From assembly GCA_023079485.1 (NCBI GenBank), contig CM041083.1, positions 156,196,552-156,260,551 of the forward strand: a stretch of DNA of 64,000 nt, written 5' to 3'. Within the stretch, counting starts at the first letter, position 1. Each line of letters opens with the position of its first letter. This document shows, piece after piece, positions 60,881 to 64,000 of the stretch. The translations under genes and the position numbers were made by a program. This DNA comes from Archilochus colubris (taxonomy: Eukaryota > Chordata > Aves > Apodiformes > Trochilidae). The notes under the pieces were generated by a model, which saw only the letters and a program-made list of their open reading frames with translations, was not told the origin of the DNA and did not search any database.

Positions 60881-62773
60881 TTTTTAATAATGCAAGTGGA
60901 AATATAAGGGGAGAAAATCTCAGTCTAGACCAAATAATGTTTTTAGAGCACAGAATATAAGCATAAATTTGTACAGATCTCTTCTTCTTTGCTTCCAAAT
61001 AACTCAATCAAATCAACCAACAATCCCTCCCCAAAACCAGTGAAAGGGATTTTGAACAAAAAATAAATTAAGCAAACTGAAAATTTTTTAACTAGCTAAT
61101 ATTAAAAATGTCTTCATGTACAAAATGGAAATATTTGTATTCACAAAGAGAGGCAAGAGTATTCTCAGCATTTCAAATAGATTTTGTGAGATTTTAAAAA
61201 AAAATCAACTTCAAATACATGTGTGCTTGGTTGAGACCAAGGGCCTTGAAGCAAACTTTTTCTTTTTCCCTGGTGGGTGCTTTGACCTGCCTGATGGCTG
61301 TGTTTTTTCCAATGAAATTCTGACAGTTGTGACATCTATCTTGATGCACAGCAGTGAATTGTTGCAGGGTGAAAAAACTTTTCTTGCTCAATTCTACTTG
61401 AGCTTCTTTGATAAAACAGATTTATTTCAGGGTACCGGAACACAGAACTTTTTAAGATCAGATTCCATTAGAGTATCTTGGTCTGACCATTCCAGAGCGG
61501 TAGTCAAAAATAGAAACAAAAAGTTCTAAAGATGAAAATATAAGGACATTTCCAAATATCAACTGTTTAATTTAGTTTAATTCAAGGAATGGACAAGAGT
61601 TAGGTTAACTCCTGGTTTATTGAAGTCTATCCCACTCATTTTTTTAGTCAAAATAGTGATGATATCAGAAAATGCTATACTGCCTTGCATTACAAAATAA
61701 AATAATTGTCTAAAAATTTAATATTATTTAAAATTCTTGGAAAACTACTTCTAAATTTGCTATAAAATCAATACAGCAAAATCATTAACATATACACATT
61801 CCACTGGTTCTGGACAATAAAAGAATAAATACATCTTTTTTTATATACAAGGTAGTTAATATCACCGTAGAACAATATAGTAAATAATAACCATAATAAC
61901 TCTACCTCATTATAATTTCCTCTTCAAACTGTTATAGTTCCCTGATGAAAATCATGTGATGTAACATTGGATTGAGCTGTTAATCTTAATAGTACACTTC
62001 TTAGAATCCATAACCTTAGAAATAATCTAACCAATAAACACATGCAGATAAAATACAAGATATCCTTATCTCTAGTAAGGAAATTTGAATTACTTTGCAC
62101 TTGTCTTGCAATGTAAAAACATTGATTTAAAGGTTCTTTACTCATTAGTACCTATTGTTACGTATAGTGTTTTCATTAGAGTACCACAAAAAGCTCATGT
62201 CATCTATGCTCCATTATTCAGGGTACCATGTCATGAGTCAACAGATGCAGAAATAACAAAAGACAAGGTTTTTTAATATATATTTTTTTATTACTGGTCT
62301 ATGTACTTATCCATTTTTAATATGTACTGGAAGGAATCTTTTTTCTCTTATTATCTGTCCATGAAATTGAGACTTTCCAGGAAAGCTCCTATATTGGGAT
62401 AATTGGGATTCTGTGATTCTGATATCCTCCAGAAATCTTTGTGACTGCTTGCATTTACTGTGCCCTTCCAGCAGAAATCAGAGAGGGAAAATTTCCCCAT
62501 GAGAGCTAGGGTTAGTGACAGAGAAACTTCTTGAAATTTTTTAGAGAAGCATCCGCTTCTTCACCCCATTCTAATAGTTGGCAATAAACTCCCGCAACAA
62601 TTTCACTGCTACTGGTTTCTTCTCTGATCCTGACTCCTGCAAGAATAGTAAGAATAATCTTCTTTTGTTGTTATGTATGGACGGTATTCCTAGATATAAT
62701 GTTTCTAAAATCATGTCATTGTCACAGCTTCACATAGCTTTTCACAGCTTTACATAGGAGATATACATAATAT

Positions 62774-62953
62774 TGGCATTGGAATGGGCTGCTCAGGGAA
62801 ATGGTGGATTCTCCATCCCTGGAGGGTGAAGAAGAAGAGATTGATGTGGCACTCAGTTCCATGGTCTGGTAACCACGTCAGCAGTGAATCAAGGGTTGGA
62901 CTTCATGATCTCAGAGGTCCTTTCCAACTCAGCTGATTCTATGATTCTATGAT
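62774..62953 (+). mobile_element. CR1 LINE 3' end
   Basis: Holds CATTGGAATGGGCTGC at 62777, TGGTGGATTCTCCATCCCTG near 62803, GATGTGGCACTCAGTTCCAT near 62843, AGGGTTGGACTTCATGATC near 62893 and an ATTCTATG tail to 62953. It is the same subfamily as the copy at 6190 but shorter and slightly more diverged; relative to that copy a few bases are missing near GGAGGGTGAAGAAG. No open frame of note. Confidence 0.9.
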
Positions 62954-64000
62954 TTATTGCACTATGTTCTGTCATGGTAAATTCTTTGGAGAGAAGCCAT
63001 AAACCCACATTTACACATCCATGAGACTCATACAATTTCATATACAAACTGCTTGTACTTCTTGAACTGCAGCCAAATTCAGTCCTCCTACCAAGTAACT
63101 TGCTTAGAAACTATCCACCTAATAATAACTCAAAAAAAAAATTGCAAATGAGTGCAATAGCAGGACAGAGAGGTGAACCTGTATTATGAAATGGGACGTT
63201 GACTAAATATGTATGTGGGGCAATAAATCTTTCCCAAATATCAGAAAATTGTCTGAGGTAGGCCACCATTTGTATTTCTTTTTTTCCCTAAAATATATTA
63301 GTATGCAAATCATTACCTAGACTAAATATGTGATACTTCTGCTGTTATTCCAAGATATATGAAACATTTATGTGTGCTGTTTGCAATTTTTCAACCTTTC
63401 CAATCTTTGAGTAGCTTTTCCAGTGATCTTTGTTACTTTATTCACTTAGAAATGCTGTTATTCAATCAGTGTTTAGGGGAAAAAAAAACAAATAAAGAAA
63501 ACCAAAAATCAGTGCATGAAGTACATCCAGCTTCTTTTCATACTCCCAGAGAGACTTTCAAGAACTTGAACAATGGTTACCAGCTGCTACCTTAATGAAT
63601 TGTACAAAATTTTGTAGAATAAACAGTAGTTTCATGACAAAATTTGCATAGCAGTTAACATTATTTATCTTGTCAAATCCAGGAAGCTGGGTGCCACTTC
63701 TGCCAGGATTCTTGCAGTTTTCATCTGTTACTTTGGCTCCATTTCAGTTAATCCTTTTGTTTTAGTCAGATTCTAAGGGGGAGCGTTTTGGAAAACAAGG
63801 AAGTAAACAGAGATGAACAAGCTTTTCTGGCTAAAGAAATCTTCCAGATGATCCAGCTGAGGCAACTGAGTGTGACTCAGTACATACAACTTCAAAAAGC
63901 AGTAGAAAATACAATGCAGACCACATCTGACATGCTTATATCAATAAAAGTATTACTATGGGTCAAGGAAATACTGCATCTTACATCCCAGATCCAATAC
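62954..64000. other. Unassigned AT-rich DNA
   Basis: No gene or repeat recognised. The 78-codon frame at 63359-63595 (+) has no motif. Confidence 0.5.

Larger units (their letters stand above)
57671..62773. other. Unassigned AT-rich DNA
   Basis: No gene or interspersed repeat recognised. A pyrimidine tract lies at 58682-58756 and an ATAAA-rich stretch at 60841-60880. Frames up to 137 codons (61116-61529, +) show no motif. On the minus strand an AATAAA at 57740-57745 stands 26 bases before an A10 run at 57704-57713. Confidence 0.55.

Noticed and set aside
61116..61529. 137-codon plus-strand frame
   Set aside because: No recognisable motif, no splice or start context; frames of this length occur by chance in 64 kb of AT-rich DNA.

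Overview
The window looks like AT-rich, gene-poor avian nuclear DNA. The organism call rests on repeats. At least ten pieces of the CR1 LINE family are present, several with the typical CR1 3' end (octamer tail ATTCTATG and no poly-A), together with several LTRs of types I know from bird genomes. I cannot name the species or the chromosome. I find no exon of a recognisable host protein-coding gene, no rRNA or tRNA, and nothing prokaryotic. The stretch is best read as intergenic or deep intronic. Nearly all open frames are chance frames or lie inside repeats.

Layout: 1-1690 unassigned AT-rich DNA; 1690-2510 an antisense ERV LTR with a tRNA-Ser-like primer binding site, cut by a sense CR1; 2511-6189 unassigned; 6190-6777 a young sense CR1 with an unbroken ORF2 C-terminus; 6778-12495 unassigned; 12496-14130 two antisense ERV LTR pieces of different families, the second ending in a 125-base A/C-only tract; 14131-17284 unassigned; 17285-19235 a nested pile of CR1 pieces in both orientations; 19236-23744 mostly unassigned; 23745-24005 and 25540-27385 older sense CR1 copies; 27386-41143 unassigned apart from a 65-bp CR1 tail at 36239; 41144-41562 a very long AAGG microsatellite; 43500-43905 a sense LTR piece; 44725-45740 old CR1 pieces; 45741-50559 unassigned, with a candidate CTCF motif and a strong splice-acceptor-like sequence near 49.3-49.4 kb; 50560-50972 another antisense LTR of the same family as 12496 and 43500; 55845-57670 a long antisense CR1 with readable reverse-transcriptase motifs; 62774-62953 a CR1 3' end; the rest unassigned.

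There is no operon or pathway to describe. The story is one of transposon layering: CR1 copies of different ages, one inserted inside another, and LTR pieces without recognisable retroviral coding regions. I do not see a clearly new biological system. The observations most worth a second look are the nested CR1 pile, the LTR with its primer binding site, the inverted repeats around an LTR TATA box, the AAGG tract, and the CTCF/acceptor pair. Family names, orientation and limits come from reading by eye and remembered consensus features, without alignment software, so limits are accurate to roughly 10-30 bases unless a diagnostic end is stated.
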